Positions 26,651 to 35,693 of a stretch of DNA of 60,873 nucleotides are shown piece by piece; positions within the stretch are counted from its first letter, which is position 1; the number at the start of each line of letters is the position of its first letter. The notes beneath the pieces are model-generated. The model was not told where the DNA came from and made no database searches. It was given only the letters and a program-made list of their open reading frames with translations. This DNA comes from Paenibacillus gorillae (lineage in GTDB: Bacteria; Bacillota; Bacilli; Paenibacillales; Paenibacillaceae), in assembly GCF_000513275.1 (NCBI RefSeq), contig NZ_CBVJ010000078.1, forward strand, positions 1-60,873, given 5' to 3'. The position numbers and the translations under genes are program-made.

Positions 26651-27166
26651 TTAATTCAAAAATGCCGTAATCGCACCTGGCACTGCCGCAAGCATAAACG
26701 GGAAGCTTCGCCCGCCTTCAGCCCATGCCGTCCATTGCCCTCGGCGAAGCCTTCCCCCTTGCAGCAAAAACGTTAGTCCGGCGGCGATCATTCTTTTGGC
26801 CATTGGCCGTTGCAGCAGTACAATAATCAACCCGATAGCTCCAGCGTACAAAATAGCATACATAAGTGCATAGAGCACCGCTGGAACTCCTATCCATGCG
26901 CCTAAAGCTCCGAACAGCTTTACATCGCCGGCACCTATACCTTTGGCAGCGTACAGAAGCAGCAATGGCACAAAACCTGCTGCAGCACCTAAAGCCCCTT
27001 GCAGTAATCCATGCCAGCCTCCGTCAACCAAGCGGTAGACGATAGCCGCGGCAAAAAAAGATAGGGTCAGCCGATTCGGAATCAACATGGATCGAACATC
27101 GGTATAAAGCGCAGCAGCCAGCAGCACAGCTGCAGCCGCAAACGGAATCGTTATCGGAATGGGCAA
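26651..27166 (-). CDS. Type IV prepilin peptidase (A24, TadV/CpaA-like)
   Basis: 171-aa polytopic aspartyl protease cleaving Flp-type prepilins. The catalytic Asp pair is in LYTDVRSMLIPN and in the family signature GAGDVKLFGALGAW. About five membrane helices; the N-methylation domain of long PilD enzymes is absent, as in TadV. TTG start with GGGGGAT upstream, 3 bp after the TadE-like gene. Likely substrates are the Flp1-like pilin and the TadE/G-like proteins of this locus. Confidence 0.88.
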   Translation of the reverse strand: MPIPITIPFAAAAVLLAAALYTDVRSMLIPNRLTLSFFAAAIVYRLVDGGWHGLLQGALGAAAGFVPLLLLYAAKGIGAGDVKLFGALGAWIGVPAVLYALMYAILYAGAIGLIIVLLQRPMAKRMIAAGLTFLLQGGRLRRGQWTAWAEGGRSFPFMLAAVPGAITAFLN

Positions 27167-27169
27167 TGG

Positions 27170-28135
27170 TTATCCCCCTTTCGGTTTCTTTTCTACACTG
27201 AAATGTCTGGACGCTTTCTCCCCCGAGGCTGACGTTGCTGTCAGCTCCCAGATGCCTGGAGTCGTATTCCCGGACACATGCCAAGTCCACTGCACATAGC
27301 CGTTAGCGTCAGCTGTTGTTTCGCCAAGATGCTTGGCAGTGCTCTTCCCGCTCTTATATTGGACTTCAAGCGATACACTGGCTCCGGGGCGGGTGAGCGC
27401 AACAACAGTTGCCTTTAACCCGGGACGAAGGGGTGTTGGTTCGATCGAGATAATCTGCACAGGTATAACGTCAGCTTCTCCATGGTTGCCCCCGTCTGAG
27501 GCGGGAACTGCATCCTCCACCCATACACGCTCTGATGCCTGCTCCCGAAGGCGTATTTTCTTTCCTGTAAAGGGGATCTTCATCGGAAAATCATACTCGG
27601 CCTCAATCGTCAGGTAAGGCTCCTGCTTATGCTTCAAATCCGGCAACCCAAGACGCGAAAGCTTGATACGTTCCTTATTAATAACAGCTTCATCTGCATA
27701 ATGCTGCAGCATCGGCTCTATGGCTGCTCTTCCTAATTCCGTAGCCGCCGTATCGATTAAAGGCAGCCAATCCCCCTGAATGACGGCTGCCGCCGCAGCT
27801 CCGGCAGGATCAGGAAGCCATTCCGCCGCTTTGACAGCTATTTGCCCCCAATCCGATAAGTTCGCATTGGCTGGAGTAAACTCCGGCAGCTTATGCTCCA
27901 CTTGCTGATAAGCCAAATCTACAGGATAAATATGAGCCGCCATTTGCCTTACCGTCTGCGACGCTGCAGACTGAAGCGCCATTTGCGTTGCATTTAACCG
28001 GACAAGCACGATAAACACAAGCAGTACAATTAATAAAATCGGCATCACCAGCGCCGCTTCCACAACGATACTGCCCCGCTCACCTTCCCTGCTTTTTAGA
28101 CTAATAAGACCAGCCAATCGTCTGCGTCGTTTCAT
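27170..28135 (-). CDS. TadE-like pseudopilin with C-terminal Ig-like domain
   Basis: 321 aa. A TadE-type N-terminus (GERGSIVVEAALVMPILLIVLLVFIVLV) is followed by an extracellular domain and, from about residue 225, an Ig-like segment (IISIEPTPLRPGLKATVVAL, NGYVQWTWHVSGNTTPGIWELTA). The extra module is larger than typical TadE and may display or anchor the pilus. Overlaps the preceding gene by 35 bp. I use the ATG at 28135; a TTG at 28150 is possible. Confidence 0.78.
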   Translation of the reverse strand: MKRRRRLAGLISLKSREGERGSIVVEAALVMPILLIVLLVFIVLVRLNATQMALQSAASQTVRQMAAHIYPVDLAYQQVEHKLPEFTPANANLSDWGQIAVKAAEWLPDPAGAAAAAVIQGDWLPLIDTAATELGRAAIEPMLQHYADEAVINKERIKLSRLGLPDLKHKQEPYLTIEAEYDFPMKIPFTGKKIRLREQASERVWVEDAVPASDGGNHGEADVIPVQIISIEPTPLRPGLKATVVALTRPGASVSLEVQYKSGKSTAKHLGETTADANGYVQWTWHVSGNTTPGIWELTATSASGEKASRHFSVEKKPKGG

Positions 28136-30353
28136 ACCGGCCGTCGACAACCTTTCCCTGCAGAAATCCGAAACCGCCCATCATCTTATATGCCCCTGGC
28201 AAAAACCAAAGCTCCGCCGCTGCCTGTACCTCACCAGTTACAGCTGTAGGCACATATGAGAGCGTAATTCCGCGATTCTGCTCGATAATGGCGATCATCC
28301 GGGCAAGCCTCGAAGGACGATCCGCTCCGCCATGCAAAAGCATAAACAGTCTTAAATAGTCGGTGTACGAAATATCAACCTTGGCATACTTCGACAACGG
28401 CGCTGCCCCTCGATTCGAGAAATCTACGAAGTCTTCCATCGTTTTTTCCAAGCCGTAAATTAAAGAACAAGAGAGAATAAGCAGCGGATGACCAGCCGAC
28501 CTGCATTGCACCAGCCCTTCCATCGTTCGAATCCCCATCCGCGCTCCGAAGAGTTCACCGTAAGCCGCAGCTACGTTCGCAGCAGGCTGATAGAAACCGT
28601 ATAAAATATATTCCGCTTCCTGATTTTGCAAAGCTAGCGATTGCTTTAAAGACTCCGTATCCCCGTCCATAATCATCGACTTCAAGTGCTGCGGCTGGAA
28701 AGCGGAAAATCTTGAAATGACATATTCACCTGCATAGACGGAATCTCTCGTCTTCTCCAGCGTATCTGCCATGCCTCCAAACAGACCGCCCATCAAAGAA
28801 ATAGAAGACTCCGCTTGCTCATGCGCATCATTGGACGACTTCCCGCCTCTTGTCCCGTCTTCAGCTGCCTCATCCCCGCTGGCTTCATGCTGGTTAAACA
28901 GCAGATTAGCTTCGTACCGCTGCTTCACCTGTTGAAATTGCGCCCCATGCTCGTCCTCCTCTGGCAGAGACTTCATCCCCTCCAGCATCGCGCGCGCCTG
29001 CCGCCAGAGCGAATCAGCTTTCTTCTCCTGTTCCTTTCGCTTCTGCTTCAGATCGTCATTCGACCTCAAATGCCGCCGCTCCACGATAGAGCCGCTTCCC
29101 ATATACTCGCTGCTGTAACGGCCATAATCTGCAATCAGCCTATTGGCACCGGTAATCAATTGACTGCCAGCTTCCGATTCGGGCGCAAGTACCGCTGCTG
29201 ACAAAGCAGTAGTAAAACTTTCGGCCGAGGCATCCAGTCGTTCATAGGCCGCAGCATGACTATCCAGCTCCAATCGATATTCGGAGAAAAATTCATCCTG
29301 AAGCACCAAATCGCCAGCCGATTCCTGTACATCTTTTATTTCCTGCTCTGTCACCGAAGAGTCATGGCTTGTGTCGGTTCCAGGTATGTCTTGCCCCGCA
29401 ACACGGTCATAACCGTCATTGTTGGCCTGCCGTTCAACCTCGTCAGCTACTTGCTTCATTTGCATGTTAACTGCCTTGGCTTGTTCCAGCCATTCTGTCC
29501 CCGCCGCTAAAAGCGAATCATGCTCTTTCCCCGCTTTCACCCGGATGCTGTCAAGCTGCCGGACAAGCTCCCTTGCCCGCCGCACATAATCTTCTATCTC
29601 TCTCGTGAATTTTCGCGCCTTGCCCGCTTCTTCCAGCGCCTCATCAATCCTGACCCATTCCGCATACTGAACATGCTCTGTCGCAAGCTGCTGCGCTGTA
29701 TTCACTCCTATCGATCGCGAGCCTTCCTCGGGAAGAAGTTTTTTCAAGTCGCTTTCTTCAACACTGCGCACGGCTTCCCACTGTAATTCAAGCACCTTTT
29801 GCAGCAGTGCTTCACGCTGCTCGTACAGCTTTCTCAGTCTCTCCAGCAAATCGACTGTGATCGATGCCTCTTTAAGAGGTCCCGCCATTGGAGCGAACTT
29901 TGCGGCCAGTTCTATCGTAAAATCGACAGGCGCCTTATATTTCATTTCTTCCATTACTTGCCTCTTGAAAATACGATGAGTGCCTAGAAATTCGGAAGCA
30001 TTGGCATGTGCCGACACAAGCTCCGGTTGAACGAGACGTATAGCCGGCGCTGAAGCCTTCGCTTTTCGTTCCAGATTCGCTTTGGCAACAAGCTCATAGA
30101 TTAAATCGCTCTCGGTACCGCCGCGCCCAAACAGGCCGTACCTTCCGTACAATTCACCGTCATAGGCAGACAGCACCGAACGCGCACCAGTCCTTGCCGC
30201 ATCCTCGGCTGCCTTGTGCAGCGCCGCCATTCTCGCATAATCGATCAGTACGCCTGAAAATAACAGCAGCGAGGACATCATCATTGCCGACAGCACTGTG
30301 ACCGCTCCATCCGTCCGGAAGAACAATCTTCTAGCCTTTATAGCAAACCGCAA
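28101..30353 (-). CDS. Large TadG-like exported protein
   Basis: 750 aa. A TadE/TadG N-terminus has one membrane helix (DGAVTVLSAMMMSSLLLFSGVLIDYARM), then ALHKAAEDAARTGARSVLSAYDGELYGRYGLFG. This is the pattern of large pseudopilin-like proteins in Gram-positive Tad loci. The long extracellular middle (about 160-480) is charged and helical, probably coiled coil. The TTG start at 30353 sits seven bases behind GGAGG. Encoded between two TadE-like genes. Role in pilus biogenesis is inferred. Confidence 0.78.
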   Translation of the reverse strand: MRFAIKARRLFFRTDGAVTVLSAMMMSSLLLFSGVLIDYARMAALHKAAEDAARTGARSVLSAYDGELYGRYGLFGRGGTESDLIYELVAKANLERKAKASAPAIRLVQPELVSAHANASEFLGTHRIFKRQVMEEMKYKAPVDFTIELAAKFAPMAGPLKEASITVDLLERLRKLYEQREALLQKVLELQWEAVRSVEESDLKKLLPEEGSRSIGVNTAQQLATEHVQYAEWVRIDEALEEAGKARKFTREIEDYVRRARELVRQLDSIRVKAGKEHDSLLAAGTEWLEQAKAVNMQMKQVADEVERQANNDGYDRVAGQDIPGTDTSHDSSVTEQEIKDVQESAGDLVLQDEFFSEYRLELDSHAAAYERLDASAESFTTALSAAVLAPESEAGSQLITGANRLIADYGRYSSEYMGSGSIVERRHLRSNDDLKQKRKEQEKKADSLWRQARAMLEGMKSLPEEDEHGAQFQQVKQRYEANLLFNQHEASGDEAAEDGTRGGKSSNDAHEQAESSISLMGGLFGGMADTLEKTRDSVYAGEYVISRFSAFQPQHLKSMIMDGDTESLKQSLALQNQEAEYILYGFYQPAANVAAAYGELFGARMGIRTMEGLVQCRSAGHPLLILSCSLIYGLEKTMEDFVDFSNRGAAPLSKYAKVDISYTDYLRLFMLLHGGADRPSRLARMIAIIEQNRGITLSYVPTAVTGEVQAAAELWFLPGAYKMMGGFGFLQGKVVDGRYETTQTIGWSY

Positions 30354-30382
30354 AGCCGCTCCTCCTCTCCCGCCTGATTCAT

Positions 30383-31096
30383 TTACTTGCCGCTATATTT
30401 GCCCAATGTCTTGGCTGCACCATCTTTTTCAGTGCCGCCCCACGCCGATTTAAACTTTTCTGTATAGTAACGTACCAAATCGACGGTTCGGATAAACTCA
30501 ACAGGATCGACAATGCTCGCATTGGCAATAGCTCCTGGCTCCGTACGGCCCAGCATCCTTTCCAGCGGAGCAAGCGAGACTGGCTGCTTGAGACTCACTT
30601 TTACCTCTCGCTTCAATAGTCCCCGTTCATAGGCAATCGCGCCTTGAAAATGCGCTAGTTTCCCTTCCCCAAGCCAAGCGGAGCCTCCCGCCAGCTTCCG
30701 GGCGGCCAATCCCATGCCCTCCCGTTCTCCAGCAGTCGGCAATTCCAGCATGACTTCATCAGAATCTGATCCAGCAGACAGCCCGAACAATGATTGCAGC
30801 GCCTGATCCTCAGCTACTCGCCAGTACAGCCCGTCATAGGCATCGCCCTCCACTATGCCGCTGCGGGTATTCCGGCTGCTATTGTCCCAACTGTAGGCTG
30901 TCCGCTCCGCCGTAACCGACGCCGTATAATAGACAATGGTCTGCTGATACAGATAGATGGCGAACAGAACGAAAATTAATACCATCATAAGCAAGACTGG
31001 AAATACGATGGCGGACTCCAGTGTGAAGCTTCCTTGCTCACAGCGCAGCTGCTGAAGCCAACGAACTCTAGCTGAAAATTTGATCCGCTTGTTCAT
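30383..31096 (-). CDS. TadE-like pseudopilin
   Basis: 237 aa. The N-terminus CEQGSFTLESAIVFPVLLMMVLIFVLFAIYLYQ is the class III pilin/TadE signature: Gly before a Glu-containing hydrophobic helix. An extracellular domain of about 170 residues follows. Its ATG overlaps the end of the Flp1-like gene by 29 bp, so translation is coupled. A probable minor pilin processed by the A24 peptidase. Confidence 0.8.
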   Translation of the reverse strand: MNKRIKFSARVRWLQQLRCEQGSFTLESAIVFPVLLMMVLIFVLFAIYLYQQTIVYYTASVTAERTAYSWDNSSRNTRSGIVEGDAYDGLYWRVAEDQALQSLFGLSAGSDSDEVMLELPTAGEREGMGLAARKLAGGSAWLGEGKLAHFQGAIAYERGLLKREVKVSLKQPVSLAPLERMLGRTEPGAIANASIVDPVEFIRTVDLVRYYTEKFKSAWGGTEKDGAAKTLGKYSGK

Positions 31097-31232
31097 CGGC
31101 TTTCCCCATCAGGTTCTCGATTAATCCAATAATCCAGTCCTTAAACAGCAGCGCAATAATGATAACGACAGCGATAATCAAAATAATTTCAAGCGTGCCC
31201 AGACCGCTCTCCGATCTCCAAAATGAACGCAT
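31068..31232 (-). CDS. Flp1-like type IVb pilin, 54 aa
   Basis: Short gene between tadC and the TadE-like gene. The product has a charged N-terminus (RSFWRSESGLGT), the pilin helix LEIILIIAVVIIIALLF and a short amphipathic tail (IENLMGKADEQAD). The Gly-x-Gly before the Glu-containing hydrophobic stretch matches the Flp1-like family (PF16982) of Gram-positive Tad systems. It would be the major pilin, cleaved by the A24 peptidase. Start at the ATG at 31232; the frame stays open for about 20 acidic codons further upstream without a standard start. Shine-Dalgarno weak (GCGGGGGC). Confidence 0.8.
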   Translation of the reverse strand: MRSFWRSESGLGTLEIILIIAVVIIIALLFKDWIIGLIENLMGKADEQADQIFS

Positions 31233-31305
31233 AGCCCCCGCTGCTTTTTCATCATCTTCATCTTCTATCTTCCTCTCTGCTTTTAGTTTGATTTAACGTC
31301 TGCTT

Positions 31306-32169
31306 CTATCCCATCATCAGCATGGCTGGCGCTGCTACGAAGACCATTAGTACAAGTAAAATCCCGACCAGCGGAAAGACCAGCTTAGAGGATGCCTCCT
31401 CGCCTCGTGAACGGGCCACCGCCTTGCGCTTCTCCCAAAGCGAATAGGAAAGCTCCCGCAGTGCAAGCACGAAATGCTCGCCGCCTTTCCGGTAATTAAG
31501 CAGCAATACCGTTGTGAAAATAGATACCTCCTGCACCGAGCAGCTCCGATTAAACTTCTCGGCTGCAACAGAGAATGACTCTCCGTTGCTTAGCGAGTGA
31601 ACAACTTTGCCCCACTCCTTATACAAGGGATGATCTTGGGATTCCTTGCCTTCCTGACAGCGAATCAAAGCCTGCATGACGGTTTCACCTGCCCCGACGA
31701 GCAGCATAAGCTTGCTGAGCAGCTCCGGAAGCTCCAAAATAACGGCCTGCTTCCGCTTCTCAATTAACCTTCCTGCCTCCAGCATCGGACGGAGAAACAG
31801 CAGAACGCCAATAATGATCCCCATTGCCATTAAAGTCATTTCATCCGCGATCCAAGCAAGCAGCGAGCAAACGGCAATAGCTGCGTAGCCATAAGCGGCA
31901 GCGGCTGCTAGCAGCCGCTTCGTCTGATCGAAAGACCAGTCCAAGCCGCGCAGCACAACTTGCTTGGCATGGTAGCTGCTGAGCGGGAGCTGTATCTGCT
32001 CATAGATGCCGCTCTTCTCTAGTACTCTCGCAAAGGGATCAATCAGCAGCCAATCCTTGGCATGGTGTGACGCACGCCTATTTTTCCGAAGCCGGATGAG
32101 CCTGTCCAGCGTCGGCCTTCCCAGCAGAAGAAGCCATACCGCCATAAGAATCAGCGGGACTGCCGCCAT
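31306..32169 (-). CDS. tadC: TadC-like type II secretion F-domain protein
   Basis: 287-aa membrane platform protein. A T2SSF domain (LPELLSKLMLLVGAGETVMQAL, then FSVAAEKFNRS, TTVLLLNYRKGG) and three or four membrane helices are visible, with the last at VGILLVLMVFVAAPAMLMMG. It partners with TadB to anchor the TadA ATPase. ATG with GGAGGGG upstream, 13 bp after tadB. Confidence 0.85.
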   Translation of the reverse strand: MAAVPLILMAVWLLLLGRPTLDRLIRLRKNRRASHHAKDWLLIDPFARVLEKSGIYEQIQLPLSSYHAKQVVLRGLDWSFDQTKRLLAAAAAYGYAAIAVCSLLAWIADEMTLMAMGIIIGVLLFLRPMLEAGRLIEKRKQAVILELPELLSKLMLLVGAGETVMQALIRCQEGKESQDHPLYKEWGKVVHSLSNGESFSVAAEKFNRSCSVQEVSIFTTVLLLNYRKGGEHFVLALRELSYSLWEKRKAVARSRGEEASSKLVFPLVGILLVLMVFVAAPAMLMMG

Positions 32170-32182
32170 TTCTCACCCCTCC

Positions 32183-33055
32183 TCATACTCGAATGTCCAT
32201 CATTTTATGAATGAACCAAAAGCATAAGCCCAATACCGCCATACCTGCCGTCAACAGCACATACCCCGCGCCTCCGTAGAGCGGCGCCATATAGTCTGGA
32301 GCAGCAGCGCTAAGAAAACCTAGAAAAACAAAAGGTACAACCATCATAATGCGAGCCTCAAACCGCTTCTGTGCGACCATGACAGCAATTTCCTGCTGCA
32401 CCTCAAGCTTCTCTCCAATGGTCTGCGACGTTCGTTTCATCACTTCCACCAGATCGCCCCCAGAGCGTTTGCACACGGCGAATACTTCAGCAAATTGCGT
32501 GATATCGTCAATATGCGCCCGCTCCGCAAATTGACGCAAAGCATGCTCCAGCGGCTCCGAATGGTCGAGCCGGTGTTTGACAATCATAAATTCGCGCAGC
32601 AGCTCTGTCCGCGGGTCTGGATACAGCAGCTTCAAATCATCAATCGTAGCGACAAAAGCATTCTCAACAGACCTTCCCGCTGCAAGTGATGATGTCAAAG
32701 AATACAGAGCTTCCTTGAATTGCAGCTTCAGCCTCTCCTTGCGCCGCCGAAGCAAAGATGCCTTATACAGCCTGGGGGCGCAGCAGCCAATACAACCGAG
32801 CACAATCGATACGAAGATCGAATGATAAATTAAATAGATTGCTGCAAATACGATGCACCACCCTGCTGCAGCAGACAGAACAAACTGACGGATCGTTAAT
32901 CTGTACTCGTCGTAATCCTGCAATGCCGTGCCGATTCCGCCAGCGGCATCTGAATAGCCCATCCATGCGAGTCCCGCTTTTACTTTCGCCGACTGTCCCG
33001 TCTTTCTCTTCTGCTGCTTCGTTGCTTTCACACCTGTCCCGAGCGTTCGATTCAT
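32183..33055 (-). CDS. tadB: TadB-like type II secretion F-domain protein
   Basis: 290-aa membrane protein with paired N-terminal helices (VLSAAAGWCIVFAAIYLIYHSIFVSI), a cytoplasmic T2SSF domain (FKEALYSLTSSLAAGRSVENAF, FAEVFAVCKRSGGDLVEVMKR) and C-terminal helices. Pairs with TadC. ATG start, with a 4-bp overlap of the tadA end. Confidence 0.87.
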   Translation of the reverse strand: MNRTLGTGVKATKQQKRKTGQSAKVKAGLAWMGYSDAAGGIGTALQDYDEYRLTIRQFVLSAAAGWCIVFAAIYLIYHSIFVSIVLGCIGCCAPRLYKASLLRRRKERLKLQFKEALYSLTSSLAAGRSVENAFVATIDDLKLLYPDPRTELLREFMIVKHRLDHSEPLEHALRQFAERAHIDDITQFAEVFAVCKRSGGDLVEVMKRTSQTIGEKLEVQQEIAVMVAQKRFEARIMMVVPFVFLGFLSAAAPDYMAPLYGGAGYVLLTAGMAVLGLCFWFIHKMMDIRV

Positions 33056-34296
33056 TGTCCCTCCTCCCCTTCCAGACGCTCCGCCAAGCCAGCCATCCGC
33101 AGCTTGTCCCGGTGAAGCAGCCTATGCTCTGTACGCTTCAAGCGGCCGATTACCTTTCCGTCCTTCTCGCCTTCCTCATGGAACACAAACAGCGGAACGA
33201 CGCTTATCTCCCCATTCTCGACGCCAACTACTTCGCTAATTTCCGTCACACGCCTGGAGCGGTCGCGGAATCGGGACAGATGAATGACAATGTCCAGCGC
33301 CGATGCAATCTGCTGGCGAATGACCTGCACCGGCATATCGGCCGCCGATAGCGCCATCGTCTCCAGCCGTGCCATCATATCTCGTGCGCCGTTAGCATGG
33401 CCGGTGGACATGGATCCGCTATGGCCGGTGTTCATCGCCTGCAGCATATCAAGCGTTTCGCCGCCCCGAACCTCCCCGACAATGATCCGGTTCGGACGCA
33501 TCCGCAGTGAAGCACGAATGAGCTCCCTTACCGTAATGGCGCCTTTGCCCTCGGTATTCGCATTTCGCGTCTCCAGCGATACGAGATTGGGGACGCTGCG
33601 AATTTGCAGCTCAGCCGAATCCTCAATCGTTACGATACGCTCATCATTAGCTATATACTGGGATAATGCATTCAAAAAAGTCGTCTTCCCCGTTCCTGTG
33701 CCGCCGCTAATGAACAGGTTATATTGTGCCTGCGTGAGCAGCTGAAGCAGCCCGGCTGCCTCAGCGGACAAAGAGCCGGCGGCAACTAGCGAATCCATCG
33801 TTAACGGACGCTCTGGAAACTTTCTGATTGTCATGGAAGGTCCGCGCAGCGCAACCGGCGGCAGTACGACGTGAACACGGGAACCGTCCTTCAGTCTCGC
33901 GTCGACAATCGGCGACGATTCATTGACGACCCGGTTGACGCTCGACACAACGGCTTGTATAAGATCCTCCAGCCGCTCCCGGCTCTCGAAAGCAGCGGGA
34001 AGGAGAGAGATTTGCCCGCCCCGTTCAATAAAGATTTCCGCATGATGGTTGATCATAATTTCCGTTACGGTCGGGTCATCCATCAGCGGCTGCAAAATAT
34101 CGAGTCCTCGAAAGGAATGATAGAGCCGGCGGACGAGCTTTACTTTCTCCGAGACCGTCAGCGGATGCTCTTCGCACCAGCGGAACACATTCCGCTCAAC
34201 CAGTTCCATCAGCCGTTCGTCGGAAACCGCCCCTCCAAAATCGATTTGAGCGCGTATCTGTTCCCGAAGCGAAAGGACGATCTCATCCGTCAGCAA
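33052..34296 (-). CDS. tadA: TadA/CpaF-family secretion ATPase
   Basis: 414-aa hexameric ATPase powering Flp pilus assembly. Walker A is FISGGTGTGKTTFLNAL, the Asp box VTIEDSAELQI, Walker B RPNRIIVGEVRGGE and the His box TGHSGSMSTGHANG. The N-terminal part carries LDILQPLMDDPTVTEIMINH, typical of CpaF. TTG start behind GGAGGGGG, overlapping the tadZ end by 14 bp. Confidence 0.95.
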   Translation of the reverse strand: MLTDEIVLSLREQIRAQIDFGGAVSDERLMELVERNVFRWCEEHPLTVSEKVKLVRRLYHSFRGLDILQPLMDDPTVTEIMINHHAEIFIERGGQISLLPAAFESRERLEDLIQAVVSSVNRVVNESSPIVDARLKDGSRVHVVLPPVALRGPSMTIRKFPERPLTMDSLVAAGSLSAEAAGLLQLLTQAQYNLFISGGTGTGKTTFLNALSQYIANDERIVTIEDSAELQIRSVPNLVSLETRNANTEGKGAITVRELIRASLRMRPNRIIVGEVRGGETLDMLQAMNTGHSGSMSTGHANGARDMMARLETMALSAADMPVQVIRQQIASALDIVIHLSRFRDRSRRVTEISEVVGVENGEISVVPLFVFHEEGEKDGKVIGRLKRTEHRLLHRDKLRMAGLAERLEGEEGQ

Positions 34297-35413
34297 GCCT
34301 TTCTCCCCCTCCTTCCTTCATCAATTGCCGATATAACCGCTCGACGGCCGCCTTATACTGAGGTGCTGCAATGACAGACTGCGGCTGGATGCTGCCTGCT
34401 TCGCATTCCGGCAAAGCCGCAGCAATTGGCCAGGTCTCATTCCCATTCCTCTGCGGCAGCCGCTCCCCGCTTCCTCCAGAGCGGCGATTCACGACGAACT
34501 GGAAGCGCCGTTCAACTGATTGAAACCGGCTGCCCCAGCGCTGCGAGCCATATCGGCATGCCAGCTCGCTCTTGCGTCTGACGGAAGGATCATCGGTCAG
34601 CAGCCAAACAATCTGATCGCTTCGTTCATAGAGCGCAAGATGCAGCTCATCAAGTCCCTCATCCATATCAATGACAATCAAATCGTATTGACCAGAACCG
34701 GCAATAGCCTTAACGATTGCCTCGGCATCACCCGCCTGAAGCGTTATTCGATCATCTGCATTGGAAAAGGACGGCAAGTAGTCGCCTTTGAGCAAAGAAT
34801 GCCGTTTGAGATGCTGAAGCAGCCAGCCGTTTACCTTCTCCGGCTGAGCCTTCAGCAAGTAAAGCAGCTGCGACAACCCTTCCCCCTCCGAGGAGCCTGC
34901 CTCCTTCCCCAACCATGCTTCCATAGCGTTCCAGCGCTCCAAATTTAAATAAAAAGCACGTAAGCCCCCAGACCCTGCGGTATTCATTAACTGCAAGCAT
35001 AAAGTCGTCTTACCCACACCCCCGGAAGCCGAATAGACAGTCAGAACGGATGCCCCTTCTTCCGTTTTCTGCCTCGATATGCCAGAATCGGCATAAAGCG
35101 CAGCAATCCGGTGCAGCAGCTCCGGCAGCGGCTGAAATTGCCGCAGCTCCGGAAAATCTGCGCTTTCGCCATTTCCTCCAACCAGTACAGCCGTAGGCAC
35201 CCCCGGAAGAAATGAACCCGCAGTCTTCAGCATTGAAGGCTGCGCCGCTATAAAATCAACAGGGTACCCCCCTTTCAGAAAATGAACAAAAGCTTCCGGA
35301 TGAGTAAATGCCGTTAGCTGCCACTTCTCACCGAACGGACTGTCGCGGACGTAATCCGCCAGCCTTCTCGCATATTCCGATTCCTTGACTGCGATCGCCA
35401 ATTGCAGCTTCAT
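34283..35413 (-). CDS. TadZ/CpaE-like ParA-family ATPase
   Basis: 376-aa protein with a receiver-like N-terminus (about residues 1-110) and a MinD/ParA ATPase domain with deviant Walker A YSASGGVGKTTLCLQL and Walker B-type DLIVIDMDEGLDE. CpaE/TadZ proteins position the pilus machine in the cell. First gene of the Tad operon. I start at the ATG at 35413 (MKLQLAIAVKESEY), which has GGAGGAGGG upstream. A promoter and terminator-type hairpin lie in the leader. Confidence 0.85.
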   Translation of the reverse strand: MKLQLAIAVKESEYARRLADYVRDSPFGEKWQLTAFTHPEAFVHFLKGGYPVDFIAAQPSMLKTAGSFLPGVPTAVLVGGNGESADFPELRQFQPLPELLHRIAALYADSGISRQKTEEGASVLTVYSASGGVGKTTLCLQLMNTAGSGGLRAFYLNLERWNAMEAWLGKEAGSSEGEGLSQLLYLLKAQPEKVNGWLLQHLKRHSLLKGDYLPSFSNADDRITLQAGDAEAIVKAIAGSGQYDLIVIDMDEGLDELHLALYERSDQIVWLLTDDPSVRRKSELACRYGSQRWGSRFQSVERRFQFVVNRRSGGSGERLPQRNGNETWPIAAALPECEAGSIQPQSVIAAPQYKAAVERLYRQLMKEGGGERLADG

Positions 35414-35453
35414 CGCCTTATCCCTCCTCCAACGCAGCGCATCGGACAAACGC

Positions 35454-35502
35454 AAAAAAGCACCGTAAAAGACGCAGTTTCCTGCGGCCTTTTACGGTGC
35501 TT
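35454..35502 (-). terminator. Terminator-type hairpin in the 5' leader of the Tad operon
   Basis: On the minus strand AAGCACCGTAAAAG pairs with CTTTTACGGTGCTT, capped by CGCAG-GAAA-CTGCG (a GNRA tetraloop), then T6. It lies 41 bp before the tadZ start and about 20 bp after the predicted transcription start, so it may work as an attenuator. Confidence 0.7.
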
Positions 35503-35529
35503 CCGTATTTGCCGTTATAGATTGACTAA

Positions 35530-35559
35530 AATTTACCATAGGTCCAATCGATTCGTCAA
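35530..35559 (-). promoter_or_regulatory. Candidate promoter of the Tad operon
   Basis: Minus strand TTGACG (35554-35559), an 18-bp spacer and TAAATT (35530-35535). Transcription would start near 35523, directly upstream of the leader hairpin. Confidence 0.5.
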
Positions 35560-35603
35560 CCACCAATTTCCCTTCAAAAAAAACTGAAAAAATTAGAAAA
35601 ATA

Positions 35604-35632
35604 GATACAAATCGTATCACATATGCTATACT
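35604..35632 (+). promoter_or_regulatory. Promoter and GATAC-N5-GTATC operator of the peptide precursor gene
   Basis: A perfect inverted repeat GATACAAATCGTATC (35604-35618) is followed by an extended -10, TGCTATACT (TATACT at 35627-35632). The same GATACAAATCGT plus ATATGCTATA block appears at the HprK operon promoter (40669-40699). A 14-bp palindrome CTCATACATATGAG lies downstream at 35649-35662. Confidence 0.7.
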
Positions 35633-35693
35633 TAGAAACGTAACGTAGCTCATACATATGAGTTGCCATAACCATTGAAAGGAGGTGACCGGT

